Positions 47,919 to 56,753 of a DNA stretch of 64,000 nucleotides are shown in pieces. The notes beneath the pieces were generated by a model. That model saw nothing but the letters and a program-made list of their open reading frames with translations. It made no database searches and was not told the DNA's origin. Every line of letters begins with the position of its first letter. The stretch's first letter is position 1. Both the position numbers and the translations under genes were made by a program. The stretch covers positions 124,001-188,000 of the forward strand of contig NZ_JAFKCT010000008.1 of the NCBI RefSeq assembly GCF_017254915.1, read 5' to 3'. This stretch comes from Algoriphagus oliviformis. GTDB taxonomy: Bacteria; Bacteroidota; Bacteroidia; Cytophagales; Cyclobacteriaceae.

Positions 47919-50669
47919 ATGAAATACCTATTATCCCTTGCACTCTTTTTGTCAGGCCTGTGTGGCGCTTTTTCCCAGACCTACACCGTGAGGGGAAAAG
48001 TACAGGACACCGGCAACCAACAGGGGATTCCCTACGCCAATGTCCTTTTGCTTTCCGTAGCCGACTCCGCGCAGGTCGCCGGCGTGATCTCCGACCCCGA
48101 GGGCAATTTTGAACTTACCACCTCTTCTGAGGGAGATTTTATCCTCAAAATCCAATACCTGGGGTACCAGAGCGCCTTCAAAAGTATCCACATCACAGGG
48201 GACTTGGACATCGGCACTTTGGGCATAGGTGAGGAAGCCACTGCACTGAGCGAGGTGGTCGTGGCTGCCAGGCGATCGAGCGGCACCCAGAAGAGCGACA
48301 CGACGATGTACAATGCCGACGCCTTCAAGACCATGAAGGACGCCAGCGCACAGGTGCTGATCGAAAAACTCCCCGGCGTGGTCTCTGACAACGGAACCCT
48401 CCAAGCCCAGGGCGAAAGCATCGCCCAAATCCTCGTGGACGGGAAGCCCTTCTTTGGCACGGACGTCAAAACTGCCCTGCAAAATCTCCCTGCGGAAGTG
48501 ATCCAGAGCATCGAGATCTTTGACCAAAAAAGCGAAAAAGCCCAGCTCAGCGGATTTGACGACGGGCAACGACTCAAGACCATTAACATCATCACCAAAC
48601 CCAACCGCCGCAAGGGCCAGTTTGGCAAGGCGACCGCGGGATATGGAACCGACGAGCGCTACATGGCCGGCGCCAGCATCAACGCCTTTGACGAGGATAG
48701 ACGCATCACCTTTACCGGCCTGACCAACAACATCAACATGCTCAACTACTCGAGCGACCCCAATTCCCAGGACAACTCCAACCCCCAAGAAGGCATCATC
48801 ACCACCAACATCCTGGGACTGAACTACACCGATCTCTGGGGTGAAAAAATCAAGGTCACCGGAAGCTATGTCTTTTCCAAGCGGGAAAACGTAGGTGTGG
48901 TCAACAGGTTCCGCGACTTCGTGACCACGGACGAGTCCAGCCAGTTTTACACCGAGACTGCCACCGACTTTCGCAGCAACGACCAGCACCAGGCCCACCT
49001 TCGTCTGGACTACAACATCGACGACAAAAACAGAATCCTGTACATCCCCCGATTTTCGGCCCGCTTCGAGACGGAGCGCTCAGCTTTCACCGGCCAGACC
49101 GAGGACGGCTCGGGCCTGATCAACGAGGTGGACAACCTCAAGACCGGCTACTACAAGGACTACGACCTGTTCAACCGCCTACTCTACAGCCACAAGTTTG
49201 ACAAGCCTGGCCGTACGCTCACGCTCCGGGCCAACTTTGCCAACAACCTGAACATCGACGAATCTGACCGCAAAGCGAGAAACACCTACTACGAGTCTGA
49301 CGGGGTGAGAAATGAAAACCTGGACCAGCGCACCACCCGCGAGCGTACGGGAGACTCCTGGGAGACGGGCATTTCCTACACCGAGGCTTTGGGCAAAAGA
49401 GGCCAGATGGAGATCGAATATGAAATCGGCAACCGAGGCAACGACTCCGACAAACTGACCTTTGACGTCGAGGGCGGGGACTTTGAGACAGGCACCCTTT
49501 ACCTGGACACGGCTCTGAGCAATACCTTCCAAAGCGAGTATCTCACCCAGGAGCTGGAGGTAGGCTATCAATACAGTGCCGAAAAACTCAAGGTACAGGC
49601 GGAAGTCCAGTACCAAGACGCCCAGCTGGACAATTCCCAGGAATTTCCGGAGCCATTTGAGCTGAGCAGAAACTTCAACAGCATCCTGCCTACGGTGAGG
49701 ATGGAGTATAAGTTTTCGCCCAACACCAACATCCAGCTGGACTACGACACGCAGACCAACGAACCGCACATCAGCCAACTGCAATCGGTGATCGACAACT
49801 CCAATCCCCTGCAGCTGCGCACGGGAAACCCAGAGCTCGACCAGTCCTACCGAAACCAGTGGAGAATGAGGCTGAGAAGCAACAATCCCGACACCGACAA
49901 AAGCTGGTTTGTGTACGCCCAGGCAAGCGTGGTCGACAACTACATCACCAACAGCTCTTTCATCGCCCAAGAGCCCACCGAAATCCAAGACGGGATCATC
50001 CTCGAAAAAGGCTCCCAGCTCAACAAACCAGTCAACCTGGACGGGTATTTCGAATTCAGGTCCTGGATGAACTACGGCATGCCCCTGGACTTCATCAAGT
50101 CCAAACTGAACGTCAACCTAGGCGGCGGGGTGTCCAAACTGCCCAGCTTGGTGAATGATGCGGTCGGCTTCAACAATTCCCAGCGCATCGTGACCGGCTT
50201 CTCCGTCAACTCCAGCATCAGCGATCAGATCGACTTCAACATCTGGTCGAGATCTTCATTCAACGACGTGGAAAACACCGTCAACCCAAGCCTCAACAAC
50301 CACTTCTTCCAGCAGCGTTTTCGCGTGAACTTCAACTGGATCTTCTGGGCGGGATTTGTGTACCGACTCGACCTCAACCACCAGATCAACTCCGGGCTCT
50401 CCGAAGGCTATGACAACAACTTTTCCCTGGTCAACATGAGCTTGGGCAAAAAGGTCTTTGGCAACCAGCGGGGCGAAGTCAGCCTGATGGTCTATGACCT
50501 GCTCGGCCAAAATGCCAACGTCCGCAGAAACATCGCCGAGACCTACATCGAAGACGTCCAGACCAACGTCCTCCAGCAGTACGTCATGCTGTCCTTCACC
50601 TACAACCTGCGCCGATTCAGCAAGGGCATGGACGAGGACAAATACAATCAGATGTACCAAAACAACTGA
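47919..50669 (+). CDS. Outer-membrane beta-barrel receptor (OMP family 3, TonB-dependent type)
   Basis: 916 residues. Signal peptide MKYLLSLALFLSGLCGAFSQ; carboxypeptidase-regulatory-like domain about 20-105 (YTVRGKVQDTGNQQGIPYANVLLL); plug-like region about 115-230 (VVVAARRSSGTQKSDTTMYN, LIEKLPGVVSDNGTLQAQGE, ILVDGKPFFGTDVKTALQNLP, IEIFDQKSEKAQLSGFDDGQ); then a long barrel. This is the family-3 outer-membrane beta-barrel found widely in Bacteroidota, with a plug but a weak TonB box. No SusD partner is adjacent. Ligand unknown (metal or siderophore chelates and peptides are possible). Confidence 0.9.
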   Translation: MKYLLSLALFLSGLCGAFSQTYTVRGKVQDTGNQQGIPYANVLLLSVADSAQVAGVISDPEGNFELTTSSEGDFILKIQYLGYQSAFKSIHITGDLDIGTLGIGEEATALSEVVVAARRSSGTQKSDTTMYNADAFKTMKDASAQVLIEKLPGVVSDNGTLQAQGESIAQILVDGKPFFGTDVKTALQNLPAEVIQSIEIFDQKSEKAQLSGFDDGQRLKTINIITKPNRRKGQFGKATAGYGTDERYMAGASINAFDEDRRITFTGLTNNINMLNYSSDPNSQDNSNPQEGIITTNILGLNYTDLWGEKIKVTGSYVFSKRENVGVVNRFRDFVTTDESSQFYTETATDFRSNDQHQAHLRLDYNIDDKNRILYIPRFSARFETERSAFTGQTEDGSGLINEVDNLKTGYYKDYDLFNRLLYSHKFDKPGRTLTLRANFANNLNIDESDRKARNTYYESDGVRNENLDQRTTRERTGDSWETGISYTEALGKRGQMEIEYEIGNRGNDSDKLTFDVEGGDFETGTLYLDTALSNTFQSEYLTQELEVGYQYSAEKLKVQAEVQYQDAQLDNSQEFPEPFELSRNFNSILPTVRMEYKFSPNTNIQLDYDTQTNEPHISQLQSVIDNSNPLQLRTGNPELDQSYRNQWRMRLRSNNPDTDKSWFVYAQASVVDNYITNSSFIAQEPTEIQDGIILEKGSQLNKPVNLDGYFEFRSWMNYGMPLDFIKSKLNVNLGGGVSKLPSLVNDAVGFNNSQRIVTGFSVNSSISDQIDFNIWSRSSFNDVENTVNPSLNNHFFQQRFRVNFNWIFWAGFVYRLDLNHQINSGLSEGYDNNFSLVNMSLGKKVFGNQRGEVSLMVYDLLGQNANVRRNIAETYIEDVQTNVLQQYVMLSFTYNLRRFSKGMDEDKYNQMYQNN

Positions 50670-50718
50670 TCTCCAGTGTGAAGTAGGCAGTCTGCAGCAG
50701 CCGCTCCTAAGTAGTGGA

Positions 50719-50775
50719 TGTGAGTAGTAAGTCGTGAGTGGTGTGTGCCAGACTACTCGCGACTTACTACTCACA
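50719..50775. repeat. Long inverted repeat between receptor and DinB genes
   Basis: Arms of 21 bases at 50719-50739 (TGTGAGTAGTAAGTCGTGAGT) and 50755-50775 (reverse complement) with one mismatch, loop about 15 bases. No T-run follows, so it is not a classic terminator. It may be a stable mRNA 3' end or a REP-like element. Confidence 0.7.
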
Positions 50776-50814
50776 CTTTCTGACCAAACTGTGACTGATC
50801 ACTGCCTAGGGAAT

Positions 50815-51300
50815 CTATCTTTCCCAAAAAGCCGGCGGTGCGATCCCCAAAGCCCTCAGATACACATAGCCCTGCCCGCGATGGTGTACTTCATTGTCGA
50901 TGAAATACAATAAGGTGCAGTATCCCTGATCTTCGTATTGGCCGAAAGCCACCAACTTTTCCTGGAACCGTCCTTCGGGAATTTGCGCCCAGTATTCGTT
51001 GATCTGCTCGGTGGTCTGATCCCAAAGCTCCAGCAGCTTGGCCTTGTTGCCTTGGGCTTGATCACGCTCGTCCAGCTCTTTCCACTCGTCCGTAGCCAGC
51101 CCCACCACTCCCGGCCCGGCGATGGCAAGCAGCTCCGCGACCAGGACTCCAAAAGTCCGCATGCCTCCGATGCTGAAAGAAAAAAGATCTTTTTCGGGAA
51201 AGGCCTCAATCGTTCTTCGGGTCAGCGCCCGATGTCCTTGCCAGTGGGCAAGCAGTTGTTCTTTGGAGATCAGCGTTTCGTTTTTCACTTGGGTTTCCAT
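50815..51300 (-). CDS. DinB-family protein
   Basis: 161 residues, four-helix bundle DinB family, which includes metal-dependent thiol transferases. HWQGHRALTRRTIEAFPEKDLF, the conserved His in GGMRTFG region, and the C-terminal CTLLYFIDNEVHHRGQGYVYLRALG (the metal-ligand His pair is at NEVHHRGQ). Note: DinB-family proteins of this type are distinct from DinB polymerase. Divergent from the WYL regulator gene (109 bases), which may control it. Confidence 0.9.
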   Translation of the reverse strand: METQVKNETLISKEQLLAHWQGHRALTRRTIEAFPEKDLFSFSIGGMRTFGVLVAELLAIAGPGVVGLATDEWKELDERDQAQGNKAKLLELWDQTTEQINEYWAQIPEGRFQEKLVAFGQYEDQGYCTLLYFIDNEVHHRGQGYVYLRALGIAPPAFWER

Positions 51301-51409
51301 GTTTTTTTTTGGTTTAGGTTAGATATTGACCCAAAGAAACAGCCGCCGAGTGACAGCCCTATGTCAGCAGGCTTTTCGTATTTTTCACTTTTTATAAAAA
51401 ATCAAACGC

Positions 51410-52363
51410 ATGAACCGGATCGACCGCCTCACGGCCATCCTTACCCAACTACAATCCAAGCGAGTCACCAAAGCCCAAGAGATCGCCGACCGGTTTTCTA
51501 TCAGTCTACGGACGGTCTATCGGGATGTGCGGGCCTTGGAAGAGGCGGGCGTCCCGGTCATCGGCGAGGCGGGACAGGGCTATTCCCTGGTCGAGGGCTA
51601 CCGCCTTCCGCCGGTGATGTTCACCCAAGAGGAGGCACAAGCGATGGTCGTGGCTGAGAAAATCTTCGAAAAGCTCTCCGACCGCAGCAGTTCGGATCAT
51701 TTCCACTCGGCCATGCTCAAGATCAAGTCTGTCCTTCGCAGTTCGGAAAAAGATCGGATAGACCAGCTTTCACCCCTGGTAGCAGTATTCCGCAACCGCA
51801 ACCAACTCCAGCTCAAGGGCAAGGACGAACACTTGCGTCTGATCCTCGATGCGCTGGGCGCCAAAAAACTGCTGGAGATGGAATACACGACCTTTGATGA
51901 GGAAAAGACCAGCACGCGAACGGTAGAATCGGTAGGCGTATATTACGCTTTTGAGCAGTGGTATATGATCGCCTGGTGCCGCCTGCGGCGGGACTATCGC
52001 ACCTTTCGTCTAGACCGCATCCAGCGGCTCAGGGTACTGGAGGAAAGCTACAGTCCCACAGGACACCCTACCTTGAAGGAATACATCGACAAAGTCCGCG
52101 CCTCGGAAAATCTGCTGCAGATCGTCTTGGCGGTGCCCTTTCCCACGGAAAAGTACCTGCGCGAGCAGAAGTATAACCAAGGTTTCGTGATGGAAAAACG
52201 AATGGACGACCATGTAGAAATGACTTTTATGACTTCCCACTTGGAGGGCTTCGTACGCTGGCTGGTGTGCCTAGCCGACCAGGTCCGCATCCTAGCCCCT
52301 TTCGAGGCCAAGGAAAGAATGAAAATACTGGCGGAAGAGATTCGGTCTAACTCGCAAGGCTGA
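51410..52363 (+). CDS. HTH/WYL-domain transcriptional regulator (YafY type)
   Basis: 317 residues. N-terminal winged helix: NRIDRLTAILTQLQSKRVTKAQEIADRFSISLRTVYRDVRALEEAGVPVIGEAG (ISLRTVYRDVRALEEAGVPV is the recognition part). WYL domain about 145-230 (LLEMEYTTFDEEK, VYYAFEQWYMIAWCRLRRDYRTFRLDRI: the family's YxxxxWYxxAWC pattern) followed by a WCX C-terminal domain. WYL domains bind single-stranded nucleic acids or small effectors and control DNA-damage or defence genes. Divergent from DinB, the likely target. Confidence 0.92.
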   Translation: MNRIDRLTAILTQLQSKRVTKAQEIADRFSISLRTVYRDVRALEEAGVPVIGEAGQGYSLVEGYRLPPVMFTQEEAQAMVVAEKIFEKLSDRSSSDHFHSAMLKIKSVLRSSEKDRIDQLSPLVAVFRNRNQLQLKGKDEHLRLILDALGAKKLLEMEYTTFDEEKTSTRTVESVGVYYAFEQWYMIAWCRLRRDYRTFRLDRIQRLRVLEESYSPTGHPTLKEYIDKVRASENLLQIVLAVPFPTEKYLREQKYNQGFVMEKRMDDHVEMTFMTSHLEGFVRWLVCLADQVRILAPFEAKERMKILAEEIRSNSQG

Positions 52364-52656
52364 GACAAAAGGCAGCAACCAAACGCGAAATCAGTCTTTT
52401 CCCCACCCTCAAAAAGCCGCGCATGGCATAGCCAGCTTCCTACACCCAAACTGCTCTTCAAGCCCTGCATTGCACTTTTTAGTATTTTCCGAGAAACAAA
52501 CAACTTGAAAAAGTACCAATCACTTTTCTTAAAAGTACAATATTCGGTAGATTGAAAAGAGACAGTCAGTTCCTTTGCTGTGTAACTGACATCGGTACCC
52601 GCTCGGGTTACACCATTTTTACCCGTTTTCTTTCAACTAAAATAAACCCAAAAACA
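52364..52656 (+). other. Spacer upstream of the lipoprotein gene
   Basis: 293 bases without a gene; AT-rich near 52490-52560. No promoter box matching TAnnTTTG was found and no hairpin stands out. Confidence 0.5.
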
Positions 52657-53265
52657 ATGAAGAATCTCTTTCCAAATTCCCTTGGAGGGCTGTTGCTGAT
52701 TTTGGCTTTGACAGTCTTCCAAACAGGTTGCCTTTCAGACGGCAGCGAGCAAGAACAACCCCTGGACCCCAGCATGGATCTCGATGAAACGATGGGGGTT
52801 CCCGATGCATTCCCTCTCGAAAACATGAGAATGGACGGAGCTACCGCCAAGATGCTGGGTAAGCTCAGATCGGCTACAGCGAAATACCACCGTTTGGAGG
52901 TGGCTCTAGAGGATGGCTATATCCTTGGCTCAGAATGTGTCGCCTCGGCGGACGGCGGGATGGGCTTTCACTACATTTTGCCGCCGGCCATTGATGGTGC
53001 GCTGGACTACGACCAACCCGAGGCATTGCTCTATGAGATGGACAAACATGGCAAGCTAAAGCTCGTAGGGATAGAATATGTCATTGTGGCCGCGCTTTGG
53101 GATCTGGAAAATGACGATACACCCCATTTCGGCGTACAAGTCTTTGACGAAGTACCCGCTCCAGTTCCACTTCCTTTCGACAACTACCAGCTCCATGTCT
53201 GGGTATGGAAAAACAATCCGGCGGGGATTTTCATGAAATACAATCCCAACGTCAAGTGTCTTTAA
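52657..53265 (+). CDS. Lipoprotein of unknown function
   Basis: 202 residues from the ATG at 52657; the frame is open upstream but those residues are not a signal peptide. Lipoprotein signal MKNLFPNSLGGLLLILALTVFQTGC with lipid Cys 25. The body holds ATAKYHRLEVALEDGYILGSEC, DGGMGFHYILPPAIDGALDYDQPEALLYEMD, GKLKLVGIEYVI and FDNYQLHVWVWKNNPAGIFMKYNP: a pattern (GYxxxxxC, GGMGxHY, PExLLYE, LVGxEY) recurring in uncharacterised proteins of several phyla. Not assigned. Monocistronic. Confidence 0.78.
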   Translation: MKNLFPNSLGGLLLILALTVFQTGCLSDGSEQEQPLDPSMDLDETMGVPDAFPLENMRMDGATAKMLGKLRSATAKYHRLEVALEDGYILGSECVASADGGMGFHYILPPAIDGALDYDQPEALLYEMDKHGKLKLVGIEYVIVAALWDLENDDTPHFGVQVFDEVPAPVPLPFDNYQLHVWVWKNNPAGIFMKYNPNVKCL

Positions 53266-53314
53266 ATCCCTAGCCAAATGGAGAGAGAAAGCGCTCTCTT
53301 TCCTCGTCACGTTC

Positions 53315-53350
53315 ATCAAAAAAGCCCCAGGCAGCATGTGCTACCTGGGG
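53315..53350 (-). terminator. Terminator of tex, possibly bidirectional
   Basis: Stem AGCCCCAGG / CCTGGGGCT (53321-53350) with inner AGCA/TGCT pairing; on the minus strand a T6 run follows (A6 at 53315-53320). Between the convergent lipoprotein gene and tex. Confidence 0.85.
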
Positions 53351-53374
53351 CTTCAAATTTCCAATATCCAATAA

Positions 53375-55621
53375 CTACCTCCCAAACTTCCCCTTCAGCA
53401 TCGCCAGCTTTTCGGCCATGGTGCCTTGGGGCTCCTCGGCTTTTTGCGATTTCTGGGCGGGCTTGCCTTGACTTTTGCCCCGCTCCGCAAAAGGATCGGA
53501 CTTCATGCTAAGGCCAATCCGCTTTCTCGGAATATCCACTTCCATCACCGTCACCTGCACTTTTTGGCTTACGCTTACGACCTCATTGGGATCTTTCACA
53601 AAGCGATTTGCCAAGTGGCTCAGGTGAACCAAACCGTCCTGATGCACTCCGATATCCACAAAAGCCCCAAAAGCCGTGATGTTCGTGACCACTCCAGGCA
53701 GCTTCATGCCGACCTTCAGATCCGCCATGGAATTGACCCCATCTTGGAACTGGAACACCTCAAAAGTCTCCCGAGGGTCTCGCCCCGGCTTGGAGAGTTC
53801 GTCCACGATATCCTGTAGCGTGGGCAGGCCGACGGTCTCAGACACGTAGTTTTTCAGGACGATTTTGCTACGCAAATCCTCCGAACCCATCAGCTCCTGC
53901 ACGGAGGCCTTGAGGTCTTTGGCCATTTTTTCCACCAGCTCGTAGCGCTCGGGGTGCACCGCCGAGCCGTCGAGAGGATGCTTGGCGTTGCGGATTCTCA
54001 GGAAGCCTGCCGCCTGCTCATAGGCCTTTTCGCCCAAACGAGGCACTTTCTTGAGTTGGGATCGGGAGGAAAAAGGCCCGTTTTCCGCACGGAAGTCCAC
54101 GATGTTTTGAGCCAGGCTTGGCCCTAAGCCGGACACATAGGTCAAAAGCTCCTTCGAGGCCGTGTTGACCTCCACACCTACGCCGTTCACGGCGGACATC
54201 ACTGTATCGTCCAAAGCACTTTTCAGCGCATTTTGGTCCACGTCATGCTGGTACTGGCCTACTCCGATGGACTTGGGGTCGATCTTCACGAGTTCCGCCA
54301 GCGGATCCATGAGTCTGCGGCCGATCGACACCGCTCCCCTCACGGTGAGGTCCAAGTCTGGAAATTCGTTTCTCGCCACTTCCGAAGCGGAATAGATAGA
54401 CGCGCCGGACTCGTTGACCATGGTCACGATGACCGACTTGGGAAGACCCAGGTTTTTCACAAAAGCCTCCGTCTCGCGACCGGCGGTGCCGTTGCCGATG
54501 GCGATGGCCTGGATGCTAAACTTCTCCACCAATCCCTTCACGGTCATGCCTGCGACGGCAGTCTGGCGCTGGGGTTCGTGGGGAAAAATCGCTTCGTAGT
54601 GCAAAAGCTGCCCCTGAGGGCCAAGACAAACGAGCTTACATCCTGTCCGGAAACCCGGGTCAATGGCCATCACGGACTTTTCGCCCAAAGGCGCCCCCAG
54701 GAGCAACTGGCGCAGGTTTTCCGCAAACACACGGATCGCCTCTTCGTCGGCTTTCTTCTTGGTCAACAGGCGAACCTCCGTCTCCATGCTCGGCTTGAGC
54801 AGTCGTCTGTACGAGTCTTTCACGGCGATTTTCACCTGCTCCACGGCGGAGTTTGCCGCGTCTTGGATGACTTCTTTCTCGATTCGAGCCAAAGCGGAAG
54901 CCTCCTCTGGACAGGAGTCCAGCATCAGAAACAGCTCCTTTTCCCCTCTCCGCATCGCCAAGACGCGGTGTGAAGGTGCGGACTTGATCGGCTCAGACCA
55001 GTCAAAATAGTCCTTGTATTTGATCGCCTCGTTTTCCTTGCCGGGAATCACGCGGGAAGTAAAAGTCCCTTCGTCGAGGAAGAGCTTGCGCATCTTTTCG
55101 CGGACCAGGGCGTTTTCGTTGACCCACTCGGCGATGATGTCGCGGGCGCCTTGGAGTGCTTCCTCCACGCTTTTGACTTCCAATTCCTCGTTCAGATAGT
55201 GGACGGCTTCGGCCTGAAGGTCAAAGGACTCTTGCGCAAAAATCCGCTCCGCCAGTGGCTCCAAGCCTTTTTCGCGGGCGATGGTTGCCTTGGTTCTGCG
55301 CTTGGGCTTGTAGGGCAGGTAGATGTCTTCCAGCTTGGACATGGTCTCTGCCCCTTCGATGGCTTTCTTCAGCTCAGGGGTCATCTTGCCCTGTTCTTCC
55401 ACGGATTTCAGAATCGCGTCTCGGCGCTTGTCCAGCTCGCGAAGCTGCTCAATGCGGTCACGGATGCTCGCCACCTGTACCTCGTCCAGGGTGCCAGTGG
55501 CCTCTTTTCTATATCGGGAGATGAAAGGGACCGTCGCCCCTCCGTCCAAAAGTTCTACTGTAGCCTGTACCTGATGGGGTTTCACGCCCAGTTCGGAGGC
55601 GATTTTGATCTCGTAATTCAT
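53375..55621 (-). CDS. tex: Tex-family RNA-binding transcription accessory protein
   Basis: 748 residues. Order: helical Tex N-terminal region (about 1-190, FISRYRKEATGTLDEVQVASIRDRIEQL), YqgF/RNase H-like domain (about 320-440, MAIDPGFRTGCKLVCLGPQG), helix-hairpin-helix domain (about 485-560, LGPSLAQNIVDFRAENGPFSSRSQLKKVPRLG) and a C-terminal S1 domain (about 640-715, MKLPGVVTNITAFGAFVDIGVHQDGLVHLS). Cytoplasmic factor that binds nucleic acids and affects transcription. Full length, no gaps. The Gln/Lys-rich tail is usual. Confidence 0.96.
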   Translation of the reverse strand: MNYEIKIASELGVKPHQVQATVELLDGGATVPFISRYRKEATGTLDEVQVASIRDRIEQLRELDKRRDAILKSVEEQGKMTPELKKAIEGAETMSKLEDIYLPYKPKRRTKATIAREKGLEPLAERIFAQESFDLQAEAVHYLNEELEVKSVEEALQGARDIIAEWVNENALVREKMRKLFLDEGTFTSRVIPGKENEAIKYKDYFDWSEPIKSAPSHRVLAMRRGEKELFLMLDSCPEEASALARIEKEVIQDAANSAVEQVKIAVKDSYRRLLKPSMETEVRLLTKKKADEEAIRVFAENLRQLLLGAPLGEKSVMAIDPGFRTGCKLVCLGPQGQLLHYEAIFPHEPQRQTAVAGMTVKGLVEKFSIQAIAIGNGTAGRETEAFVKNLGLPKSVIVTMVNESGASIYSASEVARNEFPDLDLTVRGAVSIGRRLMDPLAELVKIDPKSIGVGQYQHDVDQNALKSALDDTVMSAVNGVGVEVNTASKELLTYVSGLGPSLAQNIVDFRAENGPFSSRSQLKKVPRLGEKAYEQAAGFLRIRNAKHPLDGSAVHPERYELVEKMAKDLKASVQELMGSEDLRSKIVLKNYVSETVGLPTLQDIVDELSKPGRDPRETFEVFQFQDGVNSMADLKVGMKLPGVVTNITAFGAFVDIGVHQDGLVHLSHLANRFVKDPNEVVSVSQKVQVTVMEVDIPRKRIGLSMKSDPFAERGKSQGKPAQKSQKAEEPQGTMAEKLAMLKGKFGR

Positions 55622-55792
55622 ATTTTCGGGAATTCTGTCATGCTTGCAAAACGCCGCAAGTTACGGTCTCATTGGAATTGGGAAAGCGCAAATTGTGATC
55701 GGCGTCACTAAGGGTCTGGATTATAGATTGTAAAATTGGGACTGGGATTGGAAAATTTGAAAATTGAAAGATTGGAAAATTGTGCTGTGTCG

Positions 55793-55864
55793 TGTCAGTC
55801 CGAGCACCTGAGCGACGAGAGTCGCGAAGTCGAGGACAGGGCTTCGACTTCGCTCAGCCTGACA
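55793..55864. repeat. Dispersed TTCGACT repeat, two facing halves
   Basis: TGTCAGTCCGAGCACCTGAG at the left with GTCGCGAAGTCGAGGACAGG, then GCTTCGACTTCGCTCAGCCTGACA at the right; the two halves can pair. Copy of the element at 39088-39143. Confidence 0.75.
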
Positions 55865-55908
55865 GTGGTCAAACGCTACTCATTAAGCGGCCTACCTTTC
55901 AAACCTTC

Positions 55909-55926
55909 GAGGTTTTTCAAAACCTC
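55909..55926. repeat. Degenerate REP-like palindrome
   Basis: GAGGTTTT-TC-AAAACCTC: the inner core of the palindromes at 33760-33790 and 41561-41591, with shorter arms. Confidence 0.6.
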
Positions 55927-55976
55927 AAATGTGATCCAAAACCTCGTATTTCGTAAATCGTACTTCGTCCTTAAGA

Positions 55977-56549
55977 ATGGATTGGAAAAAAGAATTTAAG
56001 TCCTGGGGCCTGATTTTGGCCTTTTTCGCATTTCTCTACTTCACAGGCCTATTGCCCGTGATCCAAGGCGGTCTGCAGTCGGTCCTGCTCGCCACGGGCC
56101 TGATGAAGCCCAAAATCGAAATCCCCGATCTGAAAGACCAAAAATTCGACTACCGAGGCCAGTTTCGCGACTTTGAGGGAAACGTGGTCAATCTCCAAGA
56201 TTACCGTGGCAAAACACTTTTCATCAACCTCTGGGCTTCCTGGTGCGGCCCCTGCCGCGCCGAAATGCCCCACATCTCCGAACTTTACAAATCTGTCAAA
56301 GACACCCCGGAGCTGGAGTTTCTGATGATAGGACTGGACAACGATATCGCCAAAAGCCAGAATTTCATGGAAGGGAAAACCTGGGCTTTCCCTGTCGTCC
56401 ATGCCAGCTTTGGGCTCAACCAAAGCCTGCAAAGCGAATCCATCCCCACGACTCTCGTCGTAGACAAAAACGGAAAAATAGTCTTCTACCAGCAGGGCAT
56501 GAGCAATTTCAACACCGAGGAGTTTCGTGCTTTTCTGAAGTCGCTTTAG
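55977..56549 (+). CDS. TlpA-family thioredoxin-like protein
   Basis: 190 residues. One N-terminal membrane helix (about 9-27, SWGLILAFFAFLYFTGLLPVI) that likely anchors the protein facing the periplasm. The redoxin domain (about 55-190) holds the active site WASWCGPCR with Cys90 and Cys93 and the cis-Pro in ESIPTTLVVD. It resembles TlpA/ResA-type thiol reductases that act on cytochrome c maturation or other exported proteins. The expected role is thiol reduction in the envelope. Monocistronic. Confidence 0.92.
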   Translation: MDWKKEFKSWGLILAFFAFLYFTGLLPVIQGGLQSVLLATGLMKPKIEIPDLKDQKFDYRGQFRDFEGNVVNLQDYRGKTLFINLWASWCGPCRAEMPHISELYKSVKDTPELEFLMIGLDNDIAKSQNFMEGKTWAFPVVHASFGLNQSLQSESIPTTLVVDKNGKIVFYQQGMSNFNTEEFRAFLKSL

Positions 56550-56589
56550 GCAAAACAGCCCCCTTATGATTCCTAAACGCCTTGATCTG

Positions 56590-56682
56590 GTCAGCCTGAG
56601 CACTGGAGTGACGAGAGTCACGGATATCGAAGGCGACTCCAATCAATAACTCCACATTTCGACTTCGCTCAATGTGACAGGC
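56590..56682. repeat. Dispersed TTCGACT repeat, two facing halves
   Basis: GTCAGCCTGAGCACTGGAGTGACGAGAGTC at the left (parts: TCAGCCTGAGCACTGGAG, ACGAGAGTCACGG), then CATTTCGACTTCGCTCAATG and TGACAGG at the right. Same family as 39088-39143 and 55793-55864. Confidence 0.7.
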
Positions 56683-56753
56683 TCCTTTTTTTGACAGTAC
56701 AGGTTGGCTGACTTGGCGATTTGTCGTAATCTTGGAGCATTCCCAAGTAACCC

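Larger units (their letters stand above)
55622..55976 (+). other. Repeat-rich spacer between tex and the thioredoxin gene
   Basis: 355 bases. It contains two or more dispersed TTCGACT repeats (55793-55864), a REP-like palindrome (55909-55926), and self-similar AT tracts (GGAAAATTTGAAAATTGAAAG near 55750). No gene. It should also hold the tex promoter, not recognised. Confidence 0.6.

Noticed and set aside
54233..54973. 246-residue open frame opposite tex
   Set aside because: Antisense to the highly conserved Tex domains; no motif.
55736..55999. 87-residue plus-strand frame before the thioredoxin gene
   Set aside because: Made of dispersed repeats and overlaps the real start at 55977.
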